From: Litomosoides sigmodontis
Taxonomy: Eukaryota > Nematoda > Chromadorea > Rhabditida > Onchocercidae
Assembly (NCBI GenBank): GCA_963070105.1
Contig: OY718805.1
Location: 5,018,001 to 5,082,000, forward strand
DNA: 64,000 nt
Reading direction: 5' to 3'
Both the position numbers and the translations under genes were made by a program. Under the pieces are notes generated by a model. The model had not been told where the DNA came from and searched no databases. It was given only the letters and a program-made list of their open reading frames with translations. This document shows positions 25,401 to 36,967 of this stretch, piece after piece. Positions within the stretch are counted from its first letter, which is position 1; the number at the start of each line of letters is the position of its first letter.

Positions 25401-28065
25401 ATTCCTTAACAAATCCCCTCTACTTCAAGCAATTCTGTGTGAAGTTTATTACTGAAAAGTGAAAAATACCGTATTATTCCCACCTTCTCGCCACTTCTTT
25501 TTTCCTACATTAATTTTTCAAAAAATTGCGCTTGTTTGATGCCAATATATTTTTCATTGAAATTAACAAACTCTAAAAATTATTCGCCCTAACAGTGCAA
25601 CAATAATTTATTTTATGCACTAATTGCCCTTTGCAGCTTCATAACGTCCAACATTTCATATCACTTTTTATTAAGCTTTTATTTTCGATCTCCAAAATTC
25701 ACCCGTTAATTGCAACAACGATGGAAGAAGTTTAAGATCGGTGGTAATCCACGATCACGTAAAACGATCTTGGCATTGGAGGAACACGTGGCACGAATTC
25801 GTCATGAAAGGCCCACTATCAATGCTCATGAAATTCGGCTAACGCTAATTGACAAAGGGATATGTAGTCGTTCCAACGCACCAACCATTTCTTCAATTCA
25901 CAAATACATGAGGTTGTTAGTCTATCAAAATATTCAACAACCTTCTTGCAATTTTTTTAAAAAACAAAGAAACATTGCAGGATTTGCAAGTAAGTTATTG
26001 GTTCGGCTGATTTTGAAGTGTGTGTCATTTTGGATAAATAGTTTTAAAAATTATTGACAACCAACAAAAGCAGGTATTACAGAGAGAGGAGCGTGCGAAG
26101 TGAAATTCGAAATCAATACTCCTCAAAAACTTTTACATTGAAGCAACCAAAAGCCTTTACACTGAAACATAGCATAGAAGGCATTCTCAGTACCTCTGCA
26201 GGTATTAACTTTCGTTCATAATCAAAATAGCCACAAAATGTTACAACTTTGTCGGACTTAACAACTGCGACAGTTGCGCAACAACGGAAAGCATTAGAGA
26301 AATCAATAGGCATTTACTGTCATAAAAGTGAACAACGATAACGATAGCTTTCGCTGTTATTTTCCTAAATGAGTGCTAAACATTTAGCTTAGTGCGTGCG
26401 CTTCATTTGTCTTCCTGAAAATACCTGAAAAATAGCACACCCTAAATTGGAGAGAAGAAATTGGTAAAAAGCACCCATTGCTGTTGGCTGCAATTAAAAT
26501 TGCCATATAAGTAACATAAGGTATAATCAATCGGGGATGATCGTTTAGTTAATGACATGCTAAAGTATAGTTTTCTTGCTACTGTTGCTGCTGTCGCTGT
26601 CGTTGTTGTTGTTGTGAGTAAACGAAAGTGTAATTTTTTCGCTATGTAAGCGATGATTTCAAGAATGCAAGTGGGCTGACTAATTTTTGCTTCCAAACCA
26701 GTTACATGTATAATTAATCTTAATTTGCATGCTTTTGGAGAGGCGAATTCGCCCGTCCGCCAATTTTTAGAGTGAGTCGTCACAAAGTCGAAGTTGTGGT
26801 AGTAGATTATTGGGATTTGATCCTTTAAAATTTCCCCTAATCACTCGGTTCTTCTTTCAAAAGCTAATAAAAGTAGTCTTTTCAAACTGCTATTTCTTCA
26901 TGAAATTTAAAAATTGTTTTAAATTAAATCAAAGTCGAAATTAGCTCTAGTGCTTTTGTACAGTTGAAAACCCGTAATTTATAAGAAAATGAAAAGCAAA
27001 TTTTTTAGTTTCCTACTTAACAAACAGCAAACCAAACAGGAAATGCTTTTTGGAAAGACGGAAGTGTTTCGTTATTTATTCTGCAATAGCGCATAATTTG
27101 AAAAACGCTTCTGTTTTGTTGAATTTTATATTAAAGTAATATTTGACAAATCAATAACAGTTCCTTACTGCTACAGGAAGATGCGATAATACCGAACAAT
27201 TAGTATCGGATTGCCGAACAGAAATGGTCGGAAGGGCTCGACGAAATAGAACAAGTTTCACGCAGGAACAGTTAGAGATATTGGAAGCAGCTTTCAAAGC
27301 AAACACCTATCCGGATCAGGAATTACGTGAACGCCTTGCTGCAGCAACTAAGCTAGATGAGGGTAAAATACAGGTTGTATCATATTTTCTCTTATATGTT
27401 ACATGCGATTACGCACCTCTAATTCTTGAACTTATTGCTTTTTATACTTTATGGAATATTTTGAAATCAAAAATTTGAAAGCTGATATTCAATTTTATAC
27501 GACCAATGAGTGAAGTTGCTGCATTCGCACCTCCCAACTGTATTATCTAAAATACTTTTTTGCAATTAACCTATTTTTCAAATATAATATTTACACTTTT
27601 GCAGGTTTGGTTTAGCAATCGTCGGGCGCGATGCCGGAAATCTCTAGCAACGTCGGCATCCCATCCATTCGTATCTTATCCAACTACTTTCATGCCTTTT
27701 TTGCAAGAGATGGTAGAGTAATTTCTGATTAAAAAATGATTTTTAAATATACTTTCTCGTGATTCACCGTTGTAAGGTCTTGAATTAAGCATATTATTAT
27801 GGATTTTAGAAATTATCAAGTTTCACAGTGTCAAATTTCAAGACAACAGAATGTTGTTATATAATATTAGAAATTCAAAGCTAGCAGCTTTTCAAAAAGG
27901 TTCCAAATTTAATTTTTTTCAATTTAGAATGTTTTATCATCGTCAAGATTTGATGTCGGTGCATCCCTTCTGCTGAATCCACGTATGGCTGCAGCCGCTG
28001 CTGCCGCGATATACTCAATAAGCTTTGCAGATTTATCATCACTTCTAGCACCACCAAGTCGCTGA
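22453..28065 (+). CDS. Pax3/7-type transcription factor, copy 2 (paired domain + octapeptide + homeodomain)
   Basis: Eight exons join in frame: 22453-22575, 23060-23157, 24345-24441, 25737-25912, 26083-26201, 27177-27373, 27605-27712 and 27928-28065, giving 351 residues. A Thr/Ala-rich leader of about 35 residues precedes a paired domain at about 40-165 ([37 protein letters not shown]). The octapeptide HSIEGILS is at 194-201 and the homeodomain at about 225-284, with Ser50 and Cys56 ([12 protein letters not shown]). A seven-Ala run and a short hydrophobic end follow. It should be a nuclear regulator like its neighbour 6 kb upstream. The acceptor of exon 4 is TTTAAG. Exon 5 could instead begin 9 bases earlier at 26074, also in frame. 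All intron phases (0,2,0,2,1,0,0) match copy 1. Confidence 0.92.
24943..24959. repeat. (CT)n microsatellite
   Basis: A short uninterrupted CT run in an intron of Pax copy 2. Confidence 0.8.
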
Positions 28066-28884
28066 ACCCGTTGAGCGATAGTTCAAACTCTAACATTAGC
28101 TAAGTACTAAGCACGGTAAACGAGCGGAATTATCTGCAAGTACTTATAGGCCTACTCACTTACACCGCAAATGCTCCGCTTGCTTTGCACTTCCGCTCTA
28201 CCGGCGATTTGCCTACATTACGCACGCCATTTGGTATTAGTAAACTCTTTACAAAATCCAAAAGCAAATTTTGACAACAATATTTGGCGTAATTTAGACG
28301 TATTTTCTAGAATGTCCCACTCCTGTTTTTTCTATATTTGTATGGAAAATATGTTCGAAATGAGTAAAAAGGAAGTGACAACGTTCATTTACTTGTGCAG
28401 CCTTTCGTCCATCTGACTGGTAGCTTTCGGAGCTGTCGTACTGCTAAACATCCAGAAAAGTGTTGACGAACCTGAATTGTCGAAAAATTGAACGTCACAT
28501 TTCAGACGTGTTCATTTCTCAGTGCTGCGAATAAGTTGCTTGTCACTAAATGCGGACTACTAAGTGTAGAGTTATATTTACCTGTAGCTGCATGGTTGAT
28601 TTAGAATTTCACGGTAATTTTTTCTGAACCTTCTGAAATAAGATTGCTGCGAACATACTGCAAATTGAATTCGATGCTTTGTGATGAGAATGTGATGTGA
28701 CGTAGATAACGTACATAACGTAACGTAGATAGGTGGAACGTAGTGTCCGATTGCTTAACAATAGCTAGCAGCTAGTTCACCAGTAGCTTTAGCAGATGTA
28801 GAATTAAATTTCTATGAAATGAACTGCCTATCTGATCGTCAAATATCTAAAAAAATGGTCGAAGAAGGAAAAAGTAGGAAAAAC

Positions 28885-28910
28885 AGAGAGAGAGAGAGAG
28901 AAAGAGAGGG
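28885..28910. repeat. (GA)n microsatellite
   Basis: AG/GA dinucleotide run with one interruption. Confidence 0.8.
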
Positions 28911-29176
28911 ACAGGAACATAATTACTGAAAACTTCTCCACTTTTGGCAACGGCACCATTGAAATGTCACACTTACATGTTTGATAAAATGAAAAACTTA
29001 CTTCAAATTTGTCCGTTCAGCGAAAACGGTTCGTTCCTGAATAATCCATCGTTATTTCACGCACACGTACATCCAATAACATTCAAGTACACACTCTGAA
29101 CTTCCGATCAAAATTTTAACTTAACAGTAAGCGGTCATTCATTATTTCAGCAACAAAATGGATCAAATGTCTCTTT

Positions 29177-29227
29177 AGAGAGACAGAGGGGGAGAGAGCG
29201 AAAGAGAGAGAGAGAGAGAAAAAGAGA
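29177..29227. repeat. GA-rich purine tract
   Basis: About 50 bases almost wholly A and G on the + strand, mostly GA repeats with short interruptions, within 300 bases of the previous GA run. Confidence 0.8.
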
Positions 29228-29849
29228 ATGGGGACGACCGACTTCACCCCACTCCCAACATCGCCATCAATTCAACGCAGCTAAAACTGCTCTTTATCCG
29301 TCTGACTGCAACCACTCCATGCTCTCTGCACCGTCGATATAACAAAGTTGGACGTAAGCGTGCCAGCCAGCCAATGATGAACCCGTTGAAATTTGATAGG
29401 AATTGCCGTCGTATGCCTTGAGCTGTGAACGAGCAAAATGGGTCCTGAGGTGTTGGCAGGGAATCTGTTTGTCACGAGGTGGGGTGAGTGGGTTGGTGGT
29501 CGGGTGGGTCAGTGTGGCGGTTGCTTGTGCCGTGAACTACTAACTATCCTGAATGATGCCGAGTCCAAGTGAGGTAGGCATGGCGTTGGTTGTGTGACTT
29601 CATTTGTCCCAAATATGTGAATGAATTTGATGATTGAATGTGCCGGTGCTATTCACGTGGGATTCCAGAAGTTGCAAGTTGGGGAATGACGTGCATGCAA
29701 AACGGGCTGTTAGCTCATGTAACGAGCGTATTGAAACAGGTCTGTGAGATTTACATTTAATTAATTCCGTAATTTCCAGGAGTGATGATCAACTCGGAAG
29801 TTCATTATTTTTATTCTCTTTCGAGTGACAAGTTAACGAAGTGAAGTTA

Positions 29850-30407
29850 TCAGTATTTGGAAAAATTAGTCTTGTATTTCTTGTTCTTCAAGATGTGTTT
29901 CGGCTTTTCGTGCTTCACACCTCGTCGTGCAGGACGTCGTGATATCACATAATGCTTCTCCAAATCCCTTTTATCTGTGTCACGAACACGTCTGGCGTGC
30001 ATAATACCATGTGTTCTTAGCACCAGCTGAAATTGAATCTTCAATTTGCCTGCATATTTCAAAGATTTCCGAAAGTGCTGGAGTATAAATTAATTTGGAA
30101 AAAATCGACCACAACTGTTCACTAGCTCATCAAACTCAGCTGATTGCATATTTAAAACTTAAAATCCTTCTATTTTAAATGTAAAACTTCAGCGAATTGA
30201 TTGTTCTTAGTTCTCTGATAAATTTATAGCGCCATGTATTTTAATTAGATGAACTCCAACTAGTTATAACAACTAGTTGAAATGTCTTAACTTGGATGAG
30301 AAACAAGTGATGAGGAGTTACCTCACCTCGTCCTTATCAATTTCGAGAGAGCCGTAACAACTTCGCGAAATGAAAAGCAGGAGAGCTGTGAACAGAAAAA
30401 TTTTCAT
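29850..30407 (-). CDS. Small secreted basic protein with dibasic sites
   Basis: Two exons on the minus strand, 30327-30407 and 29850-30026, join in phase 0 across a 300-base intron with clean GTGAGG donor and AATTTCAG acceptor. The product is 85 residues. The first 19-20 are a textbook signal peptide (MKIFLFTALLLFISRSCYG), so secretion is predicted. The remainder is strongly basic, with paired basic residues (ARRV, DKRD, SRRP, ARRG) that could be prohormone-processing sites, and a Lys-rich tail. No family recognised. It could be a neuropeptide-like precursor, an antimicrobial-type peptide or a matrix component. The signal peptide, splice sites and frame agree, which argues against chance. The ATG is the first in-frame one, directly opening the hydrophobic core. 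Confidence 0.65.
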
Positions 30408-32712
30408 GACGTCTTTCTGGAAAGGTTATTTAATTGTAAATTAAAATCATGAGATGTAAGGTTTGAGATTGAAAATGAAAATGCTAGCTAAAAAGGACAG
30501 ATAAGATGGAAGCATGCTTTGTCGTATACCATCGTGCTAGAAAGAAGAGCTCTTCTGTTTGTGTGCAACCGGAAGTCGAAATTTTGGATTTTAGGAAGGA
30601 GAGATTGCTAAGCGCTATGGCTGATCGTCGACCGGACGAAGTGCGTGATGTGATAGTTTGTGAGAGGAGGAGTTTCAAGGTGCTGCAGGAATGAGGTCAT
30701 ACGGCTGATTTGACACTATTTGTCTTTTTCCTCCTTCCCCTCATCTATTCAAATTTTGAGAACCACTTGGAACGTTCTCGTGCATTTCTAAGGGATTAAC
30801 ACGGATGATTTTCAAATTCATCTCTCACAATTACTATTCATGGAAATGAGAGAATTGAGGCAGAGGCGCAAGTGGTTGGTTGTGGAGTGAATAAATTGTA
30901 GTCAAAAAAATTAGGACATTTCATCGCTTTAAGAAGGGGAAATTCCAGCCCGAGTGCACACTAGTCAGTTTGCTTTTAGCCTCAGCAACGACATACTTTC
31001 AACGCTCTACTACAAATTTTAAATACGCAGCACGCCACACTTTCATCCATCTTCATTCACAAAACCAGCAGTAAGCTCTGAGCAGAGTTCATTGTCTCGG
31101 AAAGATCCAAAGTTCCACTCGGTAATGAATGTCGTTTTCCACTATTTCCTGTTACTCAGTAATAAGTGAATTGCACCGGTAATTCATGTCAAAAGAATCA
31201 GCTCTTCTAATTTCCGTATTACTCAGGCTACGCGATCACCTTCGAAAGGGTTGAAGTGATGCGCTCCTCTGTTCCAATACTTTTCGCTCAGTAATATAAA
31301 TGAAAAATGAGGATGATTTTACAATGCAACGCACTGCACTTACTTCTACTTCTGCCGAATTTTTTCCGAGCTTTTCAATTTACCCTTTTTTCTACGTTGC
31401 CTTATTTATGGCAATCTTAAATAAAATTTTGTTTTGTTATAAACGATCAAATAGTTAAAAAACAAACTTCATCCTCTTCATGTCTAATTTGTTACTCTTT
31501 TTTTTGCAAAAATTGCAGCGTTATCCGTTGCAGTTATATCATTGCTATCAACGTTGTTAAAACTCCTGCAATGCAATTAATAATGAAGTCCTCCAAGACA
31601 GTTGCACTGTGTTCATTTACACCTTTTGAATTCCTACAGTACAGTTTATGAATTAGATATCAAAAGTATGCTTTGCTTTGCTTCAGTTATTGTTTCAACT
31701 CGTATGAATCTTAGATCAACTCCGCAGATTCTTTATGCCTGAGTTTTGTTTTAAAGAAATGATTCTCATTACATGGAAACGATGTTTTATTGATTGGATT
31801 AAATGGATTTTGTAAGTTTGCAGAGATTCTATTCCATTTGTAGTGATTGATAATGCTCTTTGCAAGGAAGGAACCTCTCTCCTTTTTCTGATAGATGAAC
31901 TTTATTCAGAACGACGACGGCGATTGGCAAGATCAGATATGCGAATGTTTTATCAGCATGAACTGCCTAGATAACCCCGCGTGGTTCTCATGTCAAATTC
32001 TTAACTGAAACTTCATTCTCAATGTCCAATTCTGTAAACATTCCACTACAGCTTGCTTAAAATGTCAAATGATTGATGAAAGTAGACAGATTAGATATCA
32101 CGAACAAATCATTGGTGTCACCAAAGTCCAAAAGAACGGCTCAGTCACTGTAGAAATTAAATTTCCCTGAATCAACATTATACACGAACGAATTTCGCCT
32201 CTGCTACTTTCCACAGGATTGGATTTTTCAGGACTGCACAAATCAGTTGAATACAATTCGAATTTCGCAAAAGCAGTGTAGACGCAAAACCGTGAAGTCT
32301 AGCACTGAGTGTTGTGAATTTTACATAGTACGGCGTTTGCCAGACACAGGTTTTAGGAGATAAACTATCTGTTCGGAGTACTGAGAAATAAATTTACTCT
32401 CTGTTTATTCTTACTAATTTAGGTGGATGGAGCAATTTCATCTATCATTTCAGAAGCTCTTATCTATTTTCTTATTTTTCACTCTTTTGACATTGACTGA
32501 AGCATCGTTGGTAGATAGACGATTCTTCTCCCACTTCTTACTTTCACCAGTTCATCAAATAGAAATCGATTTTCTGTTTCCATGTGAATAAAAATAACTT
32601 AAAAACTATTTTTAGCGATCAACACCTCATTTTTGAGGGCAGCAATTACCCAAAAGAATGAAGTTGGAAGCTGATAAAGGAGCGAACTATTGCTGATAAT
32701 ATCCAAACAAAT
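30408..32712. other. Intergenic, nothing firm
   Basis: No confident gene. A 62-codon ATG frame on + (30506-30694) has a coding-like look but no continuation or family. The rest is AT-rich. Confidence 0.45.
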
Positions 32713-32784
32713 GAATGCACGCTAAACACCATGTGTTTAGCTCAAGGAGTTTTGAGCTAAACACATGGTGTTTAGTGTGCATTC
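32713..32784. repeat. Near-perfect 33-bp-arm palindrome (hairpin)
   Basis: Arms 32713-32745 and 32752-32784 are reverse complements except for one G/T position, with a 6-base loop. Each arm is itself palindromic around CTAAACAC...GTGTTTAG, so the 8-mer occurs four times in alternating orientation. It lies about 150 bases beyond the METTL4 stop codon. Confidence 0.95.
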
Positions 32785-32933
32785 TTCCTAAGGATTCTGA
32801 ATCCTATCAAACTGACTGATAGGATTCATTTCCGTTTTGATATTCTCTTATCTGAATATACGAAAGAAAATAAATAATGGAACGATGTTATGTTTTAGAG
32901 GGTAGATTTAGAATTCTTATCATAATTGTACAC

Positions 32934-35900
32934 TCAAACAAAATATCGCATATTTTGCAGTTTTGCCGCTTCAAAGCCCACAGTTGTTGTTCGTGGTAAC
33001 AGATATCTCCCGTACAGTTCCAGCTGTTCTGCAGACTCTTCAAGAATTCCAAGCGCTTGTAACACTGGAAGTAACGGTGGCTTTCGTGAATGAATTGCAG
33101 ATGGAGTGCTAAAAAAAATTATGAATTCACCGAAAACAGTAGAAAGTTATGATGGTAAATTAGCTTTATTAAGCAGTACAAACAACTGAACATAGGTGTT
33201 GGTAAAGGTGAACCCTGTCAACATAACACCCATCAACTATTAGCATAAAGTGCTGATAATGATGAACTCGAAATGCTATTTTTGACAAGTCCATTCGGAA
33301 GACATGGAAAATTCTGAGTGTAACTCAATCAATAGGACATAGCATGTCAAAAACATTAAAGATTCGGGAATGACAAGCTTGATAATCAAAGGAGAAGTTT
33401 ACGTAGAACATGACACCTAAACTCAGTTCGTTTGTTCTTTTTGCATATTTGACTATATCTTTTTAGGAGCAAAAATTTTTGGGAATATGTCTCTTAAAAC
33501 ATGACTTAAAATGTGAGAATCCTTCCTAAAAGTAAAATGTCATGGATATTCAAAATGTATACCTGATTAAGACAAATTCATCGACGACCTTCATATAACG
33601 CTTGTGGGCTTCACTTCTGGAAGCAAATACAACACTTTCAAAAGGTTGTTTATGGTGGCTATTCAGACTGTAAATGGGTTCGCCACTGTTTGTCACCTAA
33701 AAGCTTGCAGAAACTACAAGTAGTACATGTACTATAACGCATCGGAAGGTAGAATCAGTAATGCTTTGAGTTTGATCACTAAGTTAAAATACAATGTTCT
33801 TTTAAATCGGATATTAATTTCTTGTCATTTCAAGTTTAAAATACCCGTTCGTTCCTAAGTAATACCACAATCACGAATAATTCAAACTGACGAATGAATC
33901 ATAATTGATTCTGGTATTACTTAGGAACGTTAGACATTTTAAACTTGAAATGACAAGAACTTAATGTCCGATTTAAACAAAGTTTAATTCAGTCTAATAA
34001 AAACAGGTTTGCATGGGCAAAATTTTAACCCATTGGAGTCTTACTTCAGCTAAGTGTGTCCAAATCTTTCATATAAAAAATCGAGAAATGTGTGAACACT
34101 CCAAAAAAAACCTTAAGGTACATTTTACGGGACCAAATATGAAAACCAGTGGTAGTAAAACTAACTTTAAGCCACCGCCAAGTGGCAATTTTTTCCATAT
34201 CAAAATATTCAATAACATTATCAACAAATTTAAAGTGCTTTTCATTGTTTGTAACCCATATTGCTAACAATCCCATTTCTGTTAAAAGTTCCGGTAGATA
34301 CAAGTGGGACATCCACATTTGATCCTGGTAAGTTGGATAGCTGTAAGACGCATCGTCAAAATTCTCAACAGAATTGGATATTCTTTTATTTTTAGCTATA
34401 AAATTTTGAAAAGTATTAACTATTCCAGGAATATGTCAACTAACACAATTTTCCTCTTAACAGATTTATTATCCCACGGCGGATCCAATAATATGAAATC
34501 AAATTGTTTCCCATCTGAAACGAATGTTACATTTTTCAGTTAACTGAAGTGTATTTGAAACCAACAGACCTTAAAAAAGTTCGTCAAATGTCATCAAAGT
34601 GCTATATCGGAGAACGGACATGATTTACTACCTTCAAAAACAAAGCGAAAAAGATTTTTCAGCATAAGAAAACTGGTCAGAATTAAGCAAATCGTCTGTC
34701 CATATATAAACTCACATTTGAGCAGTGATCTCGATACACACGCATCGTTAATGATGAAGGATGATGATGGAGGTAAGATGAATTTTTCATCCTTGCATTC
34801 GGCTATAATAACTTTTGGTTCGGCATTTACCCAAATTATGAGTTCATTTGAATTATCATCAATAATTCTAAAATCACATATATATAAGTATCGATAATAT
34901 TATACGAAAACTAATAAAAAATATTTGAAGAAGGTTTAAATGTTAACGTAAACAGCAAACTCACTGAAAAAACCTCAGAAACGAGAAGACAAATTTCGCC
35001 CCTAATTTTTAAGCGTAAAACCTAAACCTAAATAAAAAATCACCGAAACCACCTCTTTTCTTCATTTAAACGTATTTCTTTGATGTTTTGTTTTGTAGCG
35101 TACGGTTGTCTCGTATAACGGGACAGTGGACAAGGAACTGAAGTTAAAGCGAAAGCTAGCTGCCGTGCTTGACAATTGTTGAAGTCCAATGAGGCCTCAT
35201 TGGAAGAACATGGTGTCAGCTCGTACCGATTTTTGTTAAATGCGCCCATTGCAACTGCTCTTTCTAATATCTTCTTTAAAACAGCGCTAACCTAAACAAA
35301 ATTTCAAATGATTCTAGAAGCAACGTGAAGCAAAACTATAACAAATCCATTGAAACTAATAAAAAATTAAGCAAATATGCAAATACTTTAAGAGTAGAAT
35401 GAAGTTCGATTAGCTTTAACGAACAAGATTTGTTCGTCGAATAACTTAGTGAAGTAGTAGTAAAAATATTAGAACGATTGCTTCAAAAACAGCTATTTCC
35501 TGTAAAAAATCGCTAATATACTTCTAGTAAATCGCAACAAATATTTGAAGATATGCCGCGTTTTCGTCTACGCTTCCGCTTATTTTCTCTTGCGATAGAC
35601 ACCTTTTCAGATAATGCAGCAGAAGCCTGCGAATCCATTTGAAATGGCGATTCTATTGCATAGAACATCCGGTTTGGCACACTAAAAAAATATTCGCTCG
35701 AGCAAAATCAACGTGTTTAAAAATTTCGATAAAAATTTTGAAAAATCGATAAAAATTTTCGGTTTCACGGTTATGGAAAATTTGTTTGATCTGTATAATC
35801 TGCAAGTTCGGCAGTTCTTCAAGTAAAAGTAATACACCCATATACAACATCAATTTATTGCTCATGTCTATGAATCTTAACTGCATTTCACTAAATTCAC

Positions 35901-36001
35901 CTGACACCGGAATAAATAGTTTCGTAATAAGCACTTTCATCGAGTACTGCCATATCAATACTTCGTGCTCGGATTATTTTTTGAAAGACGAACTCAGCCA
36001 T
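32934..36001 (-). CDS. METTL4: METTL4/DAMT-1-like adenine N6-methyltransferase (MT-A70 family)
   Basis: Eight minus-strand exons join in frame: 35901-36001, 35522-35681, 35053-35291, 34716-34867, 34445-34514, 34166-34340, 33563-33696 and 32934-33108, giving 401 residues. The catalytic motif DPPW is at 228-231 in FDFILLDPPWDNKSVKR, as in METTL4. Further family blocks are WVTNNEKHFKF, WRWLKVTNSGEPIY with a following KQPFE, and the C-terminal SRKPPLLPVL with EQLELYGRYLLPR. A basic cluster at 68-75 (KRKRRRKR) suggests nuclear import. MT-A70 enzymes of this branch methylate adenine N6; METTL4 has been reported to act on U2 snRNA and on DNA, and C. elegans DAMT-1 was proposed as a DNA 6mA methylase, which is debated. 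An inverted-repeat element sits in the intron between 33696 and 34166. Confidence 0.93.
33800..33978. repeat. Foldback/MITE-like element in METTL4 intron
   Basis: About 67 bases at 33800-33867 match the reverse complement of 33912-33978 at roughly 85-90 percent, with a 44-base unique centre. Arms share TTTAAATCGGA and TTCTTGTCATTTCAAG. It lies wholly in the intron between METTL4 exons 6 and 7. No open frame inside, so it would be non-autonomous if mobile. Confidence 0.8.
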
Positions 36002-36967
36002 CAAGATGAAGATTCTGTGAACTTTTACATGTAAATCCACGAGTTCCTATCTTATATTCTACTGTAGTCAACTTTCCTGAAATATCGAAGAATTTATTGC
36101 TAAAAACATTTGCAATTGCGAAATATTCAATAAGACGGTATTGTCGCAAGAGTCTAACATTAACTAGAATATCAGCGGAAGAATGAAACAGCCCATGAAA
36201 AATGGATAGGGAGGTGGCGTACAAAGCCGGTGGAATAAAACTGAAAACACACAGAGTATTTCACCCTTTTATTTTAACAGTTTCAAAAAAATAACTGTTA
36301 ATGTCATCATGAAGTACTTTCACGTCACATCAAGAAGCATTCGTTATATGTGCTTTAATGTGTGTGCTCAGTACTTGTTTCTTTGGAATAATGGTACATA
36401 ATTTTGCGCTATAAGCATTCATTATTCATCAGTAACGCAGTACTGCACAAACATCAATCGAATTTATTCTAAAGTCACAATATGGAAATCATATTCACGA
36501 GAATCGAGTAAAAGCTGAAAAGAAAAAATTGCAAACTGGACCAAACTTTAAAATTCTTTGAGATTATAACCAATCAGGAAATTGCGGAAATACCACTTAC
36601 GCAAGTATAATAATCACGTGTAATAACATATTACGGAATGTGTCGTAATGGCATTGCGGCATATGCTTCGAGAATTTATGACCTCCTCTTGATTCAAAAA
36701 ATTTTAAAACATTGAAAGCTCATATAAATAAGAAAGCGACAACTGCAAAATGAAGATCTGTATAACAAAACAATAAAACTGTCATACATAAAACGAACCG
36801 AACTATTCCTTGCAAAAAACCTCTAGGTGCACGAACGAACGGTACAATTAACAAACTTAAACACAACTTTTAGATAACTGTGCAGGAAAATATCAAATCA
36901 CATCAAAAAAGCTATCTTTAAAGATGATAAAAATTTTAAAAATTCGAACGATAAAAAACCATCAGAA
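36002..36967. other. Intergenic between METTL4 and the ZIP gene
   Basis: About 970 bases with no coding evidence. It holds the METTL4 5' side and the ZIP 3' UTR. Confidence 0.5.

Larger units (their letters stand above)
28066..29849. other. 3' flank of Pax copy 2 and intergenic
   Basis: No gene found. It holds two GA-rich runs (28885-28910 and 29177-29227), a cluster of ACGTA words at about 28700-28745, and a locally GC-richer stretch at about 29240-29560 without a convincing coding frame. Confidence 0.5.

Noticed and set aside
34352..34420. Longer N-terminal version of METTL4 exon 6
   Set aside because: Upstream acceptors near here are out of phase with the DPPW exon. Donor GTTAGT (34444) with acceptor TCTTACAG (34341) restores frame and family spacing exactly.
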